From assembly GCA_018335695.1 (NCBI GenBank), contig JAGXRV010000059.1, positions 1 through 32,481 of the forward strand: 32,481 nucleotides of DNA. The letters are read 5' to 3'. Below, one piece after another: positions 12,946-23,401 of the stretch; position 1 is the first letter of the stretch; every line of letters starts with the position of its first letter. Source of the stretch: Clostridium sp. Lineage in GTDB: Bacteria > Bacillota > Dethiobacteria > Dethiobacterales > Dethiobacteraceae. The notes under the pieces were generated by a model. It was not told the DNA's origin. It was given only the letters and a program-made list of their open reading frames with translations, and searched no databases. Position numbers and translations under genes: made by a program.

Positions 12946-15723
12946 ATGGTGGAAAAAGATTATGCCGGGACGCTAAATTTGCCGCAAACGGAATTTCCGA
13001 TGCGTGCCGGGTTGCCTCAGCGTGAGCCGGAACTTTTGGTTAAATGGCAAGAACTTGATATTTATCAAAAAGTGCAGGAAAAGAGACAAGGGAAAACTAA
13101 ATACATTTTGCACGACGGGCCTCCGTATGCCAACGGCGATATTCATATGGGAACGGCTATGAATAAAGTACTGAAAGATATTATAGTTAAACATAGAAGT
13201 ATGCTTGGCTTTGATGCGCCTTATGTTCCCGGCTGGGACACTCACGGACTGCCTATTGAGCACCAGGTGGTAAAGGCGGGCAAAATCAAGCGCAATGAAG
13301 TTACTCCGGTAGAGTTTCGCCGCCATTGCCGCGATTTTGCGCTGCGCTTTCTTGATGTGCAGCGAGAGCAGTTTAAGCGGCTGGGAGTGCGGGGAGACTG
13401 GGACAATCCTTATGTGACGTTAAAACCGGAATTTGAGGCAAGACAGATTATGGTTTTTGGTGAAATGGCACAGAAAGGTTATATTTACAAAGGCTTAAAG
13501 CCGGTTCACTGGTGCCCGCAGTGTGAGACTGCGCTGGCGGAAGCAGAAATTGAATATAATGAGCACAGGTCGCCTTCTATCTTTGTCCGTTTTCAGGTAG
13601 CGGATGCCAAAGGAAAGCTGGAACAGACTGCAGACGTCTACTTTGTGATTTGGACAACCACTCCTTGGACGATTCCCGCTAACATGGCTATTTGTCTTCA
13701 TCCTGAGTATAGTTATGTTCGCGTTAGTACGCCTGAACACGGCGATTTGATTTTAGCAGAGGAATTGCTCGGCAGCGTGATTGAGGCTTTGCAGATTACG
13801 GGTTACAAGGTGTCAGCCAAATTCAAAGGAGCCGATTTGGAAGGGATTCTTTGCCGGCACCCGCTTTATGAGCGGATGTCGCCGGTGGTGCTTGGCAGGC
13901 ATGTGACGCTTGAAGCGGGTACCGGCTGTGTGCATACAGCCCCGGGCCATGGTCAGGACGATTACGAAGTCGGTCTTAAGTACGGTCTGGATATCCTTGC
14001 TCCCTTGGATCATGCAGGTTGCTTCACTGGAGATGCCGGCCCTTTTGCGGGACTTCATTATCAGGAAGGCAATAAGCAAGTTACACAAGCGTTAAAAGAC
14101 GCAGGCGCTCTTTTGTCTCTTTCCTTCATTAAGCATCCATATCCTCATTGTTGGCGCTGCAAAGAACCGGTACTCTTTCGGGCTACCGAACAGTGGTTTG
14201 CTTCGGTTGAAGGCTTTCGGCAGGCGGCGCTTGCTGCCATTAGAGAGGTGCAGTGGATTCCGGCATGGGGGCAGGAACGGATTAACAACATGATAGTTGA
14301 TCGCCATGACTGGTGCATTTCTCGACAGCGTGTCTGGGGTGTGCCTATCCCTATCTTTTACTGCACTCTCTGCAACAAGGAGCTAATCAATGAAGATACT
14401 GTGCGGGCTGTGGCTGAGTTGTTCGGCAAAGAAGGTTCCGATGCCTGGTTTATTCGTGATGCGTCTGAAATTCTGCCGCAGGGAACATCATGCACCGGTT
14501 GTGGTCATACTGGATTTCGCAAGGAAACCGATATTATGGACGTTTGGTTTGATTCCGGCTCTACCCATGCCGCTGTGTTGGAAACTTATCCGGAGCTGAG
14601 GTCGCCAGCCGACTTGTATTTAGAGGGGTCGGATCAGTACCGGGGATGGTTTCAGTCTTCTCTGCTGACGTCTGTGGCCACCCGCGGTCGCGCGCCCTAC
14701 AAAGCCACGCTAACCCACGGGTGGGTGGTCGATGGTGAAGGCAAAAAAATGTCTAAGTCGTTGGGTAATGTTATTGCTCCTGAGCAGATTATCAAGCAGT
14801 ACGGCGCCGATATTTTGCGGCTCTGGGTTTCTTCTTCGGATTTTAAGAGCGATGTGCGGGTTTCGCATGATATTTTAAAACAACTGGTGGAGGTATATCG
14901 TAAAATTCGCAATACCATCCGCTATCTATTAGGGAATTGTTATGATTTTGTTCCGGAAACAGACAGAATGTCTTACAGCGAGCTGGATGAACTGGATCGT
15001 TTTGCTCTACATCGTTTGCAGTTGTTGATAGAGAGAGTCAGCCGTGCCTACGCTGAATTTGACCTGCATGTGGTATTTCATACGATCCATAATTTCTGTG
15101 TGTTGGAAATGTCTAACTTTTACCTCGATGTATTAAAAGATAGGCTTTATACTTCGCCGGCTGCTTCTCCGGCGCGCCGCTCGGCACAGACGGCAATGTA
15201 CGAAATTCTAACCGTTCTTGTTAAACTGATCGCGCCGGTGCTCACTTTTTCCGCAGAAGAAGTGTGGGAATACCTTCCGGGAAAGAGGGAGGAGTCGGTA
15301 CAGTTGGCGGATTGGCCTGAAATAACCGAGGGCTGCAAGGATTTTGTTTTAGCTGCCCGCTGGCAGAGATTGCTGGAATACAGGGAGGTCGTGACCGCTC
15401 GTTTGGAAGAAGCGCGCAAAGAGAAGTTAATCGGCGCATCGTTAGGCGCCGCACTTGAACTTTATCCGGACGAAGCGGCATACGAAGCGTTGGCGCCGTT
15501 TAAGGAACGTTTGCCGGAAATATTTTTGGTTTCTGCTTGCAAACTGTATGAGCCCGGAAACGTGCCTGGTGTTCTGCAGGCTGAAAAAGGACTGGCACTT
15601 AGGGTAAGCGCGGCAAGCGGCGAAAAATGCGGACGCTGCTGGCTGATTCATCCCGAAGTGGGTGAGGATAAGGAGCATCCCACAATCTGTCCGCGTTGCA
15701 GCAAGGTTATGGCGAGTCAATAA
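12946..15723 (+). CDS. ileS: Isoleucyl-tRNA synthetase
   Basis: A 925-residue class I synthetase charging tRNA-Ile. The HIGH-type motif is H-M-G-T at 67-70 after G-P-P-Y-A-N-G-D-I, and K-M-S-K-S is at 601-605. The editing (CP1) domain is present with W-T-T-T-P-W-T-I-P-A-N and G-T-G-C-V-H-T-A-P-G-H-G. The C-terminal zinc finger has C-G-R-C-W and C-P-R-C. This is the bacterial short type (IleS1) with C-terminal zinc site. It has its own strong promoter and a leader terminator, and closes the conserved ylm-divIVA-ileS order. Confidence 0.98.
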   Translation: MVEKDYAGTLNLPQTEFPMRAGLPQREPELLVKWQELDIYQKVQEKRQGKTKYILHDGPPYANGDIHMGTAMNKVLKDIIVKHRSMLGFDAPYVPGWDTHGLPIEHQVVKAGKIKRNEVTPVEFRRHCRDFALRFLDVQREQFKRLGVRGDWDNPYVTLKPEFEARQIMVFGEMAQKGYIYKGLKPVHWCPQCETALAEAEIEYNEHRSPSIFVRFQVADAKGKLEQTADVYFVIWTTTPWTIPANMAICLHPEYSYVRVSTPEHGDLILAEELLGSVIEALQITGYKVSAKFKGADLEGILCRHPLYERMSPVVLGRHVTLEAGTGCVHTAPGHGQDDYEVGLKYGLDILAPLDHAGCFTGDAGPFAGLHYQEGNKQVTQALKDAGALLSLSFIKHPYPHCWRCKEPVLFRATEQWFASVEGFRQAALAAIREVQWIPAWGQERINNMIVDRHDWCISRQRVWGVPIPIFYCTLCNKELINEDTVRAVAELFGKEGSDAWFIRDASEILPQGTSCTGCGHTGFRKETDIMDVWFDSGSTHAAVLETYPELRSPADLYLEGSDQYRGWFQSSLLTSVATRGRAPYKATLTHGWVVDGEGKKMSKSLGNVIAPEQIIKQYGADILRLWVSSSDFKSDVRVSHDILKQLVEVYRKIRNTIRYLLGNCYDFVPETDRMSYSELDELDRFALHRLQLLIERVSRAYAEFDLHVVFHTIHNFCVLEMSNFYLDVLKDRLYTSPAASPARRSAQTAMYEILTVLVKLIAPVLTFSAEEVWEYLPGKREESVQLADWPEITEGCKDFVLAARWQRLLEYREVVTARLEEARKEKLIGASLGAALELYPDEAAYEALAPFKERLPEIFLVSACKLYEPGNVPGVLQAEKGLALRVSAASGEKCGRCWLIHPEVGEDKEHPTICPRCSKVMASQ

Positions 15724-15765
15724 TTGTTTGCGGAAAGCAACAAAATAACAGCGAGGTGGCGCGTA

Positions 15766-15939
15766 ATGGAAAGAGAAGTTTTGGCCGCTATGATTCGTGA
15801 AAATCTGCAGGACGGCAAGCTTTATTGTGCGAAAGCGTGCCGTCTTGCAGCAGAGCATGGCATTAAGCTTTGGCAGATCGGTCAGATCTGTGAGGAAGAG
15901 AAGATAAAAATAACGGGCTGCCAACTAGGCTGCTTCTAG
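15766..15939 (+). CDS. 57-residue Cys-containing protein before moeA
   Basis: ATG at 15766 is preferred over a TTG at 15724 directly after the ileS stop, because family-like sequence starts at M-E-R-E-V. Features: L-Y-C-A-K-A-C-R-L-A-A-E-H-G-I (a short helix with two Cys), I-C near 44, and the terminal I-K-I-T-G-C-Q-L-G-C-F. From memory, small proteins ending G-C-Q-L-G-C-F occur in other anaerobes, but I know no assigned function. Four to five Cys in 57 residues suggest metal or Fe-S binding or a redox disulfide. It lies 42 bases after ileS and 9 bases before moeA, so it probably belongs with the cofactor genes. Confidence 0.72.
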   Translation: MEREVLAAMIRENLQDGKLYCAKACRLAAEHGIKLWQIGQICEEEKIKITGCQLGCF

Positions 15940-15948
15940 GAGAAAGAA

Positions 15949-17163
15949 ATGCTGACAGTGCTAAGTGTGACTGAAGCGAAAGAAAAGATTTTGGCTGCCG
16001 TGCCGGCTAAGACAGAACAAGAGCAGGTTTTGCTTACTTCTGCTTTGGGTCGCGCGTTGGCACAGACGGTTGCGTCTGAGGAAGATTTGCCGTCGTTTGC
16101 TCGTTCAACGATGGATGGCTTTGCTGTCAGGGCACAAGATACTTATGGGGCGTCGGAGGCAATGCCGGCGCTTTTCGATATAAGAGGAGAAATTTTAATG
16201 GGCCGCGCGCCGGAAGCAGTGCTTGCTCCCGGACAGGCGTTGCGGATTTCAACCGGCGGGATGCTGCCGGCAAACAGCGATGCAGTAGCGATGGTGGAAT
16301 ATACGGAAATACTGGGCGGTAATCTCATGGCGCTTGGCAGGGCTGTCGCGCCGGGTGAGAATATTATCGTCAGGGGCGAAGATCTTCGCGCAGGCGAAGG
16401 TATTTTATTTCCGGGACATGTGCTCAGGCCTCAGGATATCGGCGTCTTGGCAGCGCTTGGACAGATGCTGGTTACAGTGGCTAAGAGACCGCGGGTGGCT
16501 ATTATTTCAACCGGGGACGAACTGGTGATGCCGGATGCCGCTCCTAAAGCAGGGCAGATTAGGGATATTAATACATATATGCTCTCTGCCTGGGTAGAAA
16601 GTTGTGGGGCGGTTGCGGATCTTCACGGCATTATTCCTGATTGCAAAGACGCTTTGAGGGAGGCTTTGCAGAGAACCGGCGCTTATGATTGTATTATCCT
16701 CTCCGGAGGAAGTTCCGCCGGGGCGCGCGATTATACAGCAGCAGCTATTGATGAGCTCGGAAAACCGGGAGTGCTTTTCCATGGCGTTTCGATGCGCCCC
16801 GGGAAGCCGCTGATTTTCGGCGTGGTTGACGGGCGGCCGTATTTCGGTTTGTCGGGCAATCCTACGTCTGCGATGGTTGGTTTTTTGCTTTTTGTGCGTC
16901 CTTTGTTGTGGCAGATGCAGGGAGCAACTGAGCTGCTGCCGCTGCTGCGTGCCAAAGTGGAGCGTAATCTGTCATCGGCGAGCGGCCGGGAAGATTATCT
17001 GCGCGCATATTTGTATGCACAGGGAGGCGAGCTTTGGGCTCGGCCTATTTTAGGGCAGGCGAATCTGATTTCCACTGTGGTGCGGGGAAATGCTTTACTA
17101 CGCATTCCACAAAACTGTGAAGGAATAGAAGCCGGTGAGTCGGTGGAAATATTATTAATCTGA
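15949..17163 (+). CDS. moeA: Molybdopterin molybdenumtransferase MoeA
   Basis: A 404-residue enzyme that inserts molybdate (or tungstate) into adenylylated molybdopterin to give Moco. Motifs: S-T-M-D-G-F-A-V-R near residue 48, I-S-T-G-G-M-L-P-A-N-S-D-A-V near 103, the MoCF-like core I-I-S-T-G-D-E-L-V and I-L-S-G-G-S-S-A-G-A-R-D-Y-T, then M-R-P-G-K-P and L-S-G-N-P-T-S-A. All MoeA subdomains are present and the length is normal. It lies between the Cys-rich small gene and a second, fused MoeA 18 bases downstream. Confidence 0.95.
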   Translation: MLTVLSVTEAKEKILAAVPAKTEQEQVLLTSALGRALAQTVASEEDLPSFARSTMDGFAVRAQDTYGASEAMPALFDIRGEILMGRAPEAVLAPGQALRISTGGMLPANSDAVAMVEYTEILGGNLMALGRAVAPGENIIVRGEDLRAGEGILFPGHVLRPQDIGVLAALGQMLVTVAKRPRVAIISTGDELVMPDAAPKAGQIRDINTYMLSAWVESCGAVADLHGIIPDCKDALREALQRTGAYDCIILSGGSSAGARDYTAAAIDELGKPGVLFHGVSMRPGKPLIFGVVDGRPYFGLSGNPTSAMVGFLLFVRPLLWQMQGATELLPLLRAKVERNLSSASGREDYLRAYLYAQGGELWARPILGQANLISTVVRGNALLRIPQNCEGIEAGESVEILLI

Positions 17164-17181
17164 TTGCTGAGGTGAATTGCT

Positions 17182-19095
17182 TTGTTAGAGAGGCGGCGTC
17201 GCTACTTAGATAATACGCCTGTGGCTGAAGCCAGAAAGCTTTTTCTTGACCGTCGCTGGGGTCTGACAGAAGAAGAGATTCTTCCGGTAACAGAGGCAGT
17301 GGGAAGGGTGACGGCGAAAGCCGTCTTCGCTGAACTGTCTTCGCCTCATTTTCATGCTGCGGCAATGGATGGGGTGGCTGTGCGCGCGGTCGATACGGAG
17401 GGGGCAAGCGAGTCTTTTCCGAAGCGTTTACTTTTGGGGGAACAGGCTTTTCCGGTGGATACAGGGAATGTGCTCCCCGCTGGCTGTGACGCGGTGATTA
17501 TGGCGGAAGACATCTTTGAGCAGGGTGAGACAATTGAAATTGTGGCTGCGGTGGCTCCATGGCAGCATGTGCGCCCTATTGGCGAAGATATTGTAGCCAC
17601 AGAAATGTTGCTGCCGTCCGGTCACCGCCTGGGCGCTGTAGACGCGGGCGCCCTTTTAGCCGGAGGGCAAAGCAATGTTGCAGTGCGCCAAAAGCCTAAA
17701 GTGACGATTATTCCCACAGGGAATGAGTTGATTGCGGCAGGGAAAAAACCGAATCCAGGCCAGATCATCGAATACAATTCACTCATCTTTTTTGCCTTAG
17801 TGGAAGAATGGGGGGGTGAGGCTAGAAGACATGAGATTGTGCGCGATGATTTTGAATTGCTTAAAGAAGCGGTGTCCAATGCAACCCGGACAAGCGATCT
17901 TGTGCTGGTCAATGCGGGTTCCTCCGCCGGTCGCAGGGATTATACTGCCGATGTGCTTGCGCAGCTTGGGGAAGTGTTAATTCATGGGGTGGCCGTTCGC
18001 CCGGGAAAGCCGGTTATTTTAGCCGTTGTGGCAGGCAAGCCGGTAATAGGTGTGCCTGGTTACCCTGTTTCTGCAGTAGTGTCGTTAGAGCTTTTTCTCA
18101 AACCGCTGCTCTATGCTCTCCAGGGTCAGCAGGAACCTAAAAGAACTGTGCTCCAAGCTTCCTTCTCCCGCCAAGTCGCTTCCTCATTGTCTGCGGAGGA
18201 GTGGCTTCGTGTCAAAGTAGGCTGTGTGGGTGAACGTTTTGTGGCTACTCCACTGGCAAGAGGGGCAGGAGTAGTAACTTCTTTGGTAAAAGCCGATGGG
18301 ATTGTCCGTGTCGCTCAACAAAAGGAAGGCCTTGTAGCCGGTGAGACGGTGTCAGTGGAGCTTTTGCGTCCGCTGCAAAATATCGAGCAAACGATAGTCT
18401 GCAGCGGCAGCCATGATTTAACATTGGATATTTTGGGCGACCTGCTGAGTCGGCACTATCCCGGATTTTCCTTGTCGTCTGCCCATGTAGGCAGCACCGG
18501 AGGCATTATGGCTTTGCGGCGCGGCGAGGCACATTTAGCGGGCATTCATTTATTGCATGAAGAAACGGGCGAGTATAATATTCCATTTTTACGGCAGTTT
18601 CTCAGTGATATACCGCTGGTACTTGTGACGCTGGTGGAACGCGAGCAGGGGTTGATGGTCCGACGCGGCAACCCGCGGGGAATCAGCCGGATCGCCGACT
18701 TGGCTAGAGGAGATATAACTTTTGTTAATCGTCAGCGCGGTGCCGGGACGAGAATGTTATTAGACGCCTGCCTGAGGAAGGAAGGTATTCTTCCGGAAGC
18801 GATTAACGGCTATCATCGAGAAGAATATACACATTTGGCGGTGGCAGCAGCAGTCTTAGCCGGTTCAGCAGATGTTGCTCTTGGCGTTTTTGCGGCGGCG
18901 CAGGCACTGGGGCTTGATTTTATCCCGCTCGCCAAAGAACGCTATGATTTAGCTGTTCCCGCAAAATTTTTTGCTGAAGATAAGCTGCAAAAACTGTTAG
19001 GTTTGATTCGCTCTGACCAATATAAACTTGCCGTAAAAGAACTTGGAGGCTATCACACTGAAATGACAGGCGAAATTGCCTGGCAAGGAGAGTGA
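17182..19095 (+). CDS. MoeA fused to a periplasmic-binding-like (LysR-substrate-type) domain
   Basis: A 637-residue two-part protein. Residues 1 to about 400 are a complete MoeA module (A-M-D-G-V-A-V near 56, G-N-V-L-P-A-G-C-D-A-V, I-P-T-G-N-E-L-I, N-A-G-S-S-A-G-R-R-D-Y-T, R-P-G-K-P, G-V-P-G-Y-P-V-S-A). From about 408 (S-G-S-H-D-L-T-L-D-I-L) to the end it is a PBP-like domain of the type fused to some MoeA proteins and to ModE-like regulators, probably binding a small ligand such as an oxyanion or pterin. The TTG start at 17182 has TGAGGTGA upstream. Being next to a plain MoeA suggests different metals or substrates (Mo versus W), which is inference. Confidence 0.9.
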   Translation: MLERRRRYLDNTPVAEARKLFLDRRWGLTEEEILPVTEAVGRVTAKAVFAELSSPHFHAAAMDGVAVRAVDTEGASESFPKRLLLGEQAFPVDTGNVLPAGCDAVIMAEDIFEQGETIEIVAAVAPWQHVRPIGEDIVATEMLLPSGHRLGAVDAGALLAGGQSNVAVRQKPKVTIIPTGNELIAAGKKPNPGQIIEYNSLIFFALVEEWGGEARRHEIVRDDFELLKEAVSNATRTSDLVLVNAGSSAGRRDYTADVLAQLGEVLIHGVAVRPGKPVILAVVAGKPVIGVPGYPVSAVVSLELFLKPLLYALQGQQEPKRTVLQASFSRQVASSLSAEEWLRVKVGCVGERFVATPLARGAGVVTSLVKADGIVRVAQQKEGLVAGETVSVELLRPLQNIEQTIVCSGSHDLTLDILGDLLSRHYPGFSLSSAHVGSTGGIMALRRGEAHLAGIHLLHEETGEYNIPFLRQFLSDIPLVLVTLVEREQGLMVRRGNPRGISRIADLARGDITFVNRQRGAGTRMLLDACLRKEGILPEAINGYHREEYTHLAVAAAVLAGSADVALGVFAAAQALGLDFIPLAKERYDLAVPAKFFAEDKLQKLLGLIRSDQYKLAVKELGGYHTEMTGEIAWQGE

Positions 19096-19098
19096 TTG

Positions 19099-19614
19099 AT
19101 GATGCAGTCATTTCAAGCAGCAATTTTAACTGCCAGTGATAAGGGCGCGAGAGGCGAGCGTCAGGATGAAAGCGGACTTGTGATAAGGGAGATGGTCGAA
19201 GCTGCCGGTGGTATAGTAGCCGTTTACGAGGTGGTGCCTGATGAGTTTAATATATTACGTGACAAACTGTTGTCGTACGCTGATGATTTGCAGCTTCACC
19301 TGGTGCTGACTACAGGCGGAACAGGTTTAAGTTCACGAGATAACACACCTGATGCCACTTTGGCTGTGATAGAAAAACAGATTCCGGGTATGGCTGAAGC
19401 GATGAGAGCTTTCGGTCTGCAAAAAACGCCGCATGCTATGCTTTCGCGCGCCGTTTGCGGAATCAGGAAACGAACTTTAATTGTCAATTTGCCCGGCAGC
19501 CCGCGGGCGGTACGGGAAAATCTGGGCGTTATCCTGCCTGCCATCCCTCATGCCCTGGATGTGCTTTGCGGGCAGTCAGTCGAGTGTGCTAAATTGCGCG
19601 ATCATAATGCATAA
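19099..19614 (+). CDS. mogA: MogA/MoaB-type molybdopterin adenylyltransferase
   Basis: A protein of about 171 residues of the MogA/MoaB family, which adenylylates molybdopterin using ATP before MoeA inserts the metal. Motifs: L-T-A-S-D-K-G-A-R-G-E-R-Q-D-E-S-G, L-T-T-G-G-T-G-L-S-S-R-D-N-T-P-D-A-T and N-L-P-G-S-P-R-A-V-R-E-N-L. ATG at 19099 has AAGGAGAG (19085-19092) upstream; ATG at 19102 is also possible. It begins 4 bases after the fused moeA, so the three genes form one unit. Confidence 0.9.
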   Translation: MMQSFQAAILTASDKGARGERQDESGLVIREMVEAAGGIVAVYEVVPDEFNILRDKLLSYADDLQLHLVLTTGGTGLSSRDNTPDATLAVIEKQIPGMAEAMRAFGLQKTPHAMLSRAVCGIRKRTLIVNLPGSPRAVRENLGVILPAIPHALDVLCGQSVECAKLRDHNA

Positions 19615-19742
19615 GTTCTTGTCAGGGGAGCATACTATTTTTTGTTGTTAAGGAAAAATTAGAGAGAAGAAGTAAAAAAGCGATTTATTGAGTTAATTAA
19701 GGATAGATGTAATATTTTGCAAAATAATTCCCGGCATGATAG

Positions 19743-19771
19743 TTGCATCATCTTCTATTTTCGTATATAGT
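19743..19771 (+). promoter_or_regulatory. Candidate groESL promoter
   Basis: TTGCAT (19743-19748) and TATAGT (19766-19771) with a 17-base spacer. The start would be near 19778, just before CIRCE, the usual arrangement. Bases 19615-19740 show no gene and no clear terminator for mogA. Confidence 0.6.
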
Positions 19772-19785
19772 TGTTGATGTGATAA

Positions 19786-19812
19786 TTAGCACTCTCAAGC
19801 AGTGAGTGCTAA
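19786..19812 (+). promoter_or_regulatory. CIRCE element (HrcA operator)
   Basis: TTAGCACTC-N9-GAGTGCTAA is a perfect CIRCE match. HrcA binds this inverted repeat and represses groESL until heat or unfolded protein titrates GroEL. It lies 33 bases upstream of groES. Confidence 0.98.
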
Positions 19813-19845
19813 AGGAAAAATCAATTTTAAAAAGGAGGTCAATCC

Positions 19846-20133
19846 ATGAACATCAAACCATTATCTGACCGCGTTGTGATTAAAGTGTTGGAAGCTGAAA
19901 AACAAACTGCCAGTGGCATTGTTTTGCCCGACAAAGCTAAAGAGAAGCCGCAAGAAGGCGAAGTTGTGGCAGCCGGAAACGGCCGTATTTTAGAAAACGG
20001 CAGTCGTGTAGAAATGGATGTTAAAGTTGGCGATCGCATTCTTTTCTCTAAATACGCCGGTACTGAAGTTAAGCTGGAAGGCAAAGAATACCTGATTATG
20101 CGTCAGGAAGATATTCTTGCTAAATTGCTCTAA
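19846..20133 (+). CDS. groES: Co-chaperonin GroES
   Basis: A 95-residue Hsp10 that caps the GroEL cage in the cytoplasm. It shows [13 protein letters not shown], the mobile loop with G-I-V-L-P-D (about 24-29), [14 protein letters not shown] and the C-terminal I-L-A-K-L-L. ATG at 19846 follows AAAGGAGGT. It is co-transcribed with groEL 40 bases downstream under CIRCE control. Confidence 0.98.
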   Translation: MNIKPLSDRVVIKVLEAEKQTASGIVLPDKAKEKPQEGEVVAAGNGRILENGSRVEMDVKVGDRILFSKYAGTEVKLEGKEYLIMRQEDILAKLL

Positions 20134-20158
20134 GTATACTTAAAGTTCAATCAAATAG

Positions 20159-21784
<1,626 letters not shown>

Positions 21785-21805
21785 GCAGACAACTCAGATT
21801 AAAAC

Positions 21806-21828
21806 AAAAAAAAGCCTCGTTTCGAGGC
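21806..21828. terminator. Hairpin with 5' A-tract after groEL
   Basis: GCCTCG (21814-21819) and CGAGGC (21823-21828) enclose a TTT loop, preceded by eight A (21806-21813). On the - strand this is a textbook terminator; on the + strand it lacks a T-run and may work together with the next hairpin. Confidence 0.6.
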
Positions 21829-21864
21829 GGTCAAATAGGGATTAATAATTTCTGAAAGATTCGG

Positions 21865-21901
21865 CATAGTCGTTTGTAGCGGCTATGTCGTTTTGTTTGT
21901 C
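21865..21901 (+). terminator. Likely groESL terminator
   Basis: CATAGTCG (21865-21872) pairs with CGGCTATG (21880-21887) with one wobble and a 7-base loop; a T-rich tract follows. Bases 21902-22008 show no gene. Confidence 0.65.
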
Positions 21902-22008
21902 TTAAAAGAAGGATTTGCTGTTGATATCTGGAATAAATTTACCGATACTGCAAGGAATTTACTTGTAATTCTGGCGCTTATTATAATACCATACGGATTA
22001 TACTTAAA

Positions 22009-22071
22009 CCACCCCGGTGCTATGCACCACCCCTCCAAGGGAGGGGAATAACCACCCAGGTGCTATGCACC
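22009..22071 (+). repeat. Palindromic dispersed repeat, family B, copy 1
   Basis: Two copies of the palindrome GGTGCTATGCACC (22016-22028 and 22059-22071) flank CCCCTCC-AA-GGGAGGGG. The 22 bases 22028-22049 are identical to 27681-27702. It lies just upstream of the rhuM-like gene. Confidence 0.85.
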
Positions 22072-22137
22072 AGAAGAAATTTTCAAGCTATTGGCTTCGA
22101 ACATCAGCGTAGAAATTCTGTAAGGAGGCAAGAAAAT

Positions 22138-23190
22138 ATGGCAAAGAAAAAGAAAAATGAAATTGCCATCCGCAGCTCCGCTGCCGAGTACTTGACTTTT
22201 GTCGCGTCAACAGGTGACAGTCAGAACAGTTTTGAAGTGCGGTATGAGGACGAAAATATCTGGTTGACGCAAAAAATGATGGCTATATTGTTTGATGTGG
22301 AAACACATACAATTAATTATCATCTTAAAAAAATCTATGCTGACTCGGAATTAGAGGAGAGCGCAGTTGTTCGAAATTTTCGAATAACTGCCGTCGATGG
22401 AAAAACCTATAATACAAAACACTATGCCTTGCAGATGATTATTGCCGTAGGTTTTAAGGTCAACTCCGAAAGAGCAGTGCAGTTTCGCAAATGGGTTAAC
22501 CAAATCGCCAAAGATTATACGATTAAAGGTTGGGTTATGGATGATGAACGTATAAAAAGTGGTTCGTACTTAAGCGACAAATATTTTGAGGAACAGCTTG
22601 CTAGGGTAAGGGAGATCCGGGCGAGCGAGCGAAAGTTTTATCAAAAAGTAACTGACTTATATGCAACGGCTATTGATTATGATAAAAACGCAAAATCAAC
22701 AAAGCGGTTTTACGCAACAGTGCAGAATAAAATGCACTATGCTGTCCACGGCCGCACGGCGGCGGAACTTATTGTTGACAGGGCGAATAGTGGAAATGCG
22801 TATATGGGACTTACGACCTGGCAGGACGCCCCCGATGGTAAAATTAAAATAACAGATGTTTCAATCGCCAAGAATTATTTATCTGAATTTGAGTTGGGAC
22901 AATTAAACCGTATGGTAAACTCCTACCTGGACTTTGCGGAAAATATGACACAGCGCAAAATTCCTTTAACGATGCAGGATTGGGAAACGCGCTTAAATTC
23001 ATTTATTGAAATGTTTGAATACGGCTTACTGAAAGATGCAGGAAAAGTATCTGCAGAAATAGCGAAATTGCACGCTGAAAGCGAATTTGAAAAGTATCGC
23101 ATTATTCAGGATAAACTCTTTGAGTCCGATTACGACAGATATATCCGTGAGCTTGAGGAGCAAGCAATGAAGGTGGGTGACGGCGAATAA
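22138..23190 (+). CDS. RhuM family protein
   Basis: A 350-residue protein of the virulence RhuM family, named from a Salmonella pathogenicity-island gene; members are scattered accessory genes, often near mobile or defence loci, and the biochemical role is not established. The N-terminal part has the conserved V-R-Y-E-D-E-N-I-W-L-T-Q-K-M-M-A-I-L-F and I-N-Y-H-L-K-K-I-Y (putative DNA-binding fold), then H-Y-A-L-Q-M-I-I-A-V-G-F-K-V-N-S and F-R-K-W-V-N-Q. The C-terminal half includes F-Y-A-T-V-Q-N-K-M-H-Y-A-V-H-G-R-T-A-A-E-L and a charged helical tail. ATG at 22138 follows AAGGAGG; a longer frame from 22060 starts within the repeat. It stands alone between groEL and the hydrogenase genes, consistent with acquisition by transfer. 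Confidence 0.88.
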   Translation: MAKKKKNEIAIRSSAAEYLTFVASTGDSQNSFEVRYEDENIWLTQKMMAILFDVETHTINYHLKKIYADSELEESAVVRNFRITAVDGKTYNTKHYALQMIIAVGFKVNSERAVQFRKWVNQIAKDYTIKGWVMDDERIKSGSYLSDKYFEEQLARVREIRASERKFYQKVTDLYATAIDYDKNAKSTKRFYATVQNKMHYAVHGRTAAELIVDRANSGNAYMGLTTWQDAPDGKIKITDVSIAKNYLSEFELGQLNRMVNSYLDFAENMTQRKIPLTMQDWETRLNSFIEMFEYGLLKDAGKVSAEIAKLHAESEFEKYRIIQDKLFESDYDRYIRELEEQAMKVGDGE

Positions 23191-23276
23191 AGCTGCAATT
23201 CAACTACAAGAAGTTCCGAACGGGCGCTGTAAAGGTCGTGTATGGCGTTTGCCGTTTAGGCCATCATTCAATTCCC

Positions 23277-23295
23277 CCCCTTAGGGGTTTTTTTT
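23277..23295 (+). terminator. Terminator after rhuM
   Basis: CCCC (23277-23280), a TTA loop and GGGG (23284-23287), followed by eight T (23288-23295). The stem is short but the T-tract is strong. The rest of 23191-23401 shows no gene. Confidence 0.55.
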
Positions 23296-23401
23296 ATTTC
23301 CTGCGTCTCCCTCTGGATGTCATTATTGCCTGTATATGAGAAGTAGGGCTACGAAGACTAATAGTGATAGTTGTTTTGCGGCCGGAAAGGAGTTTTTATT
23401 T

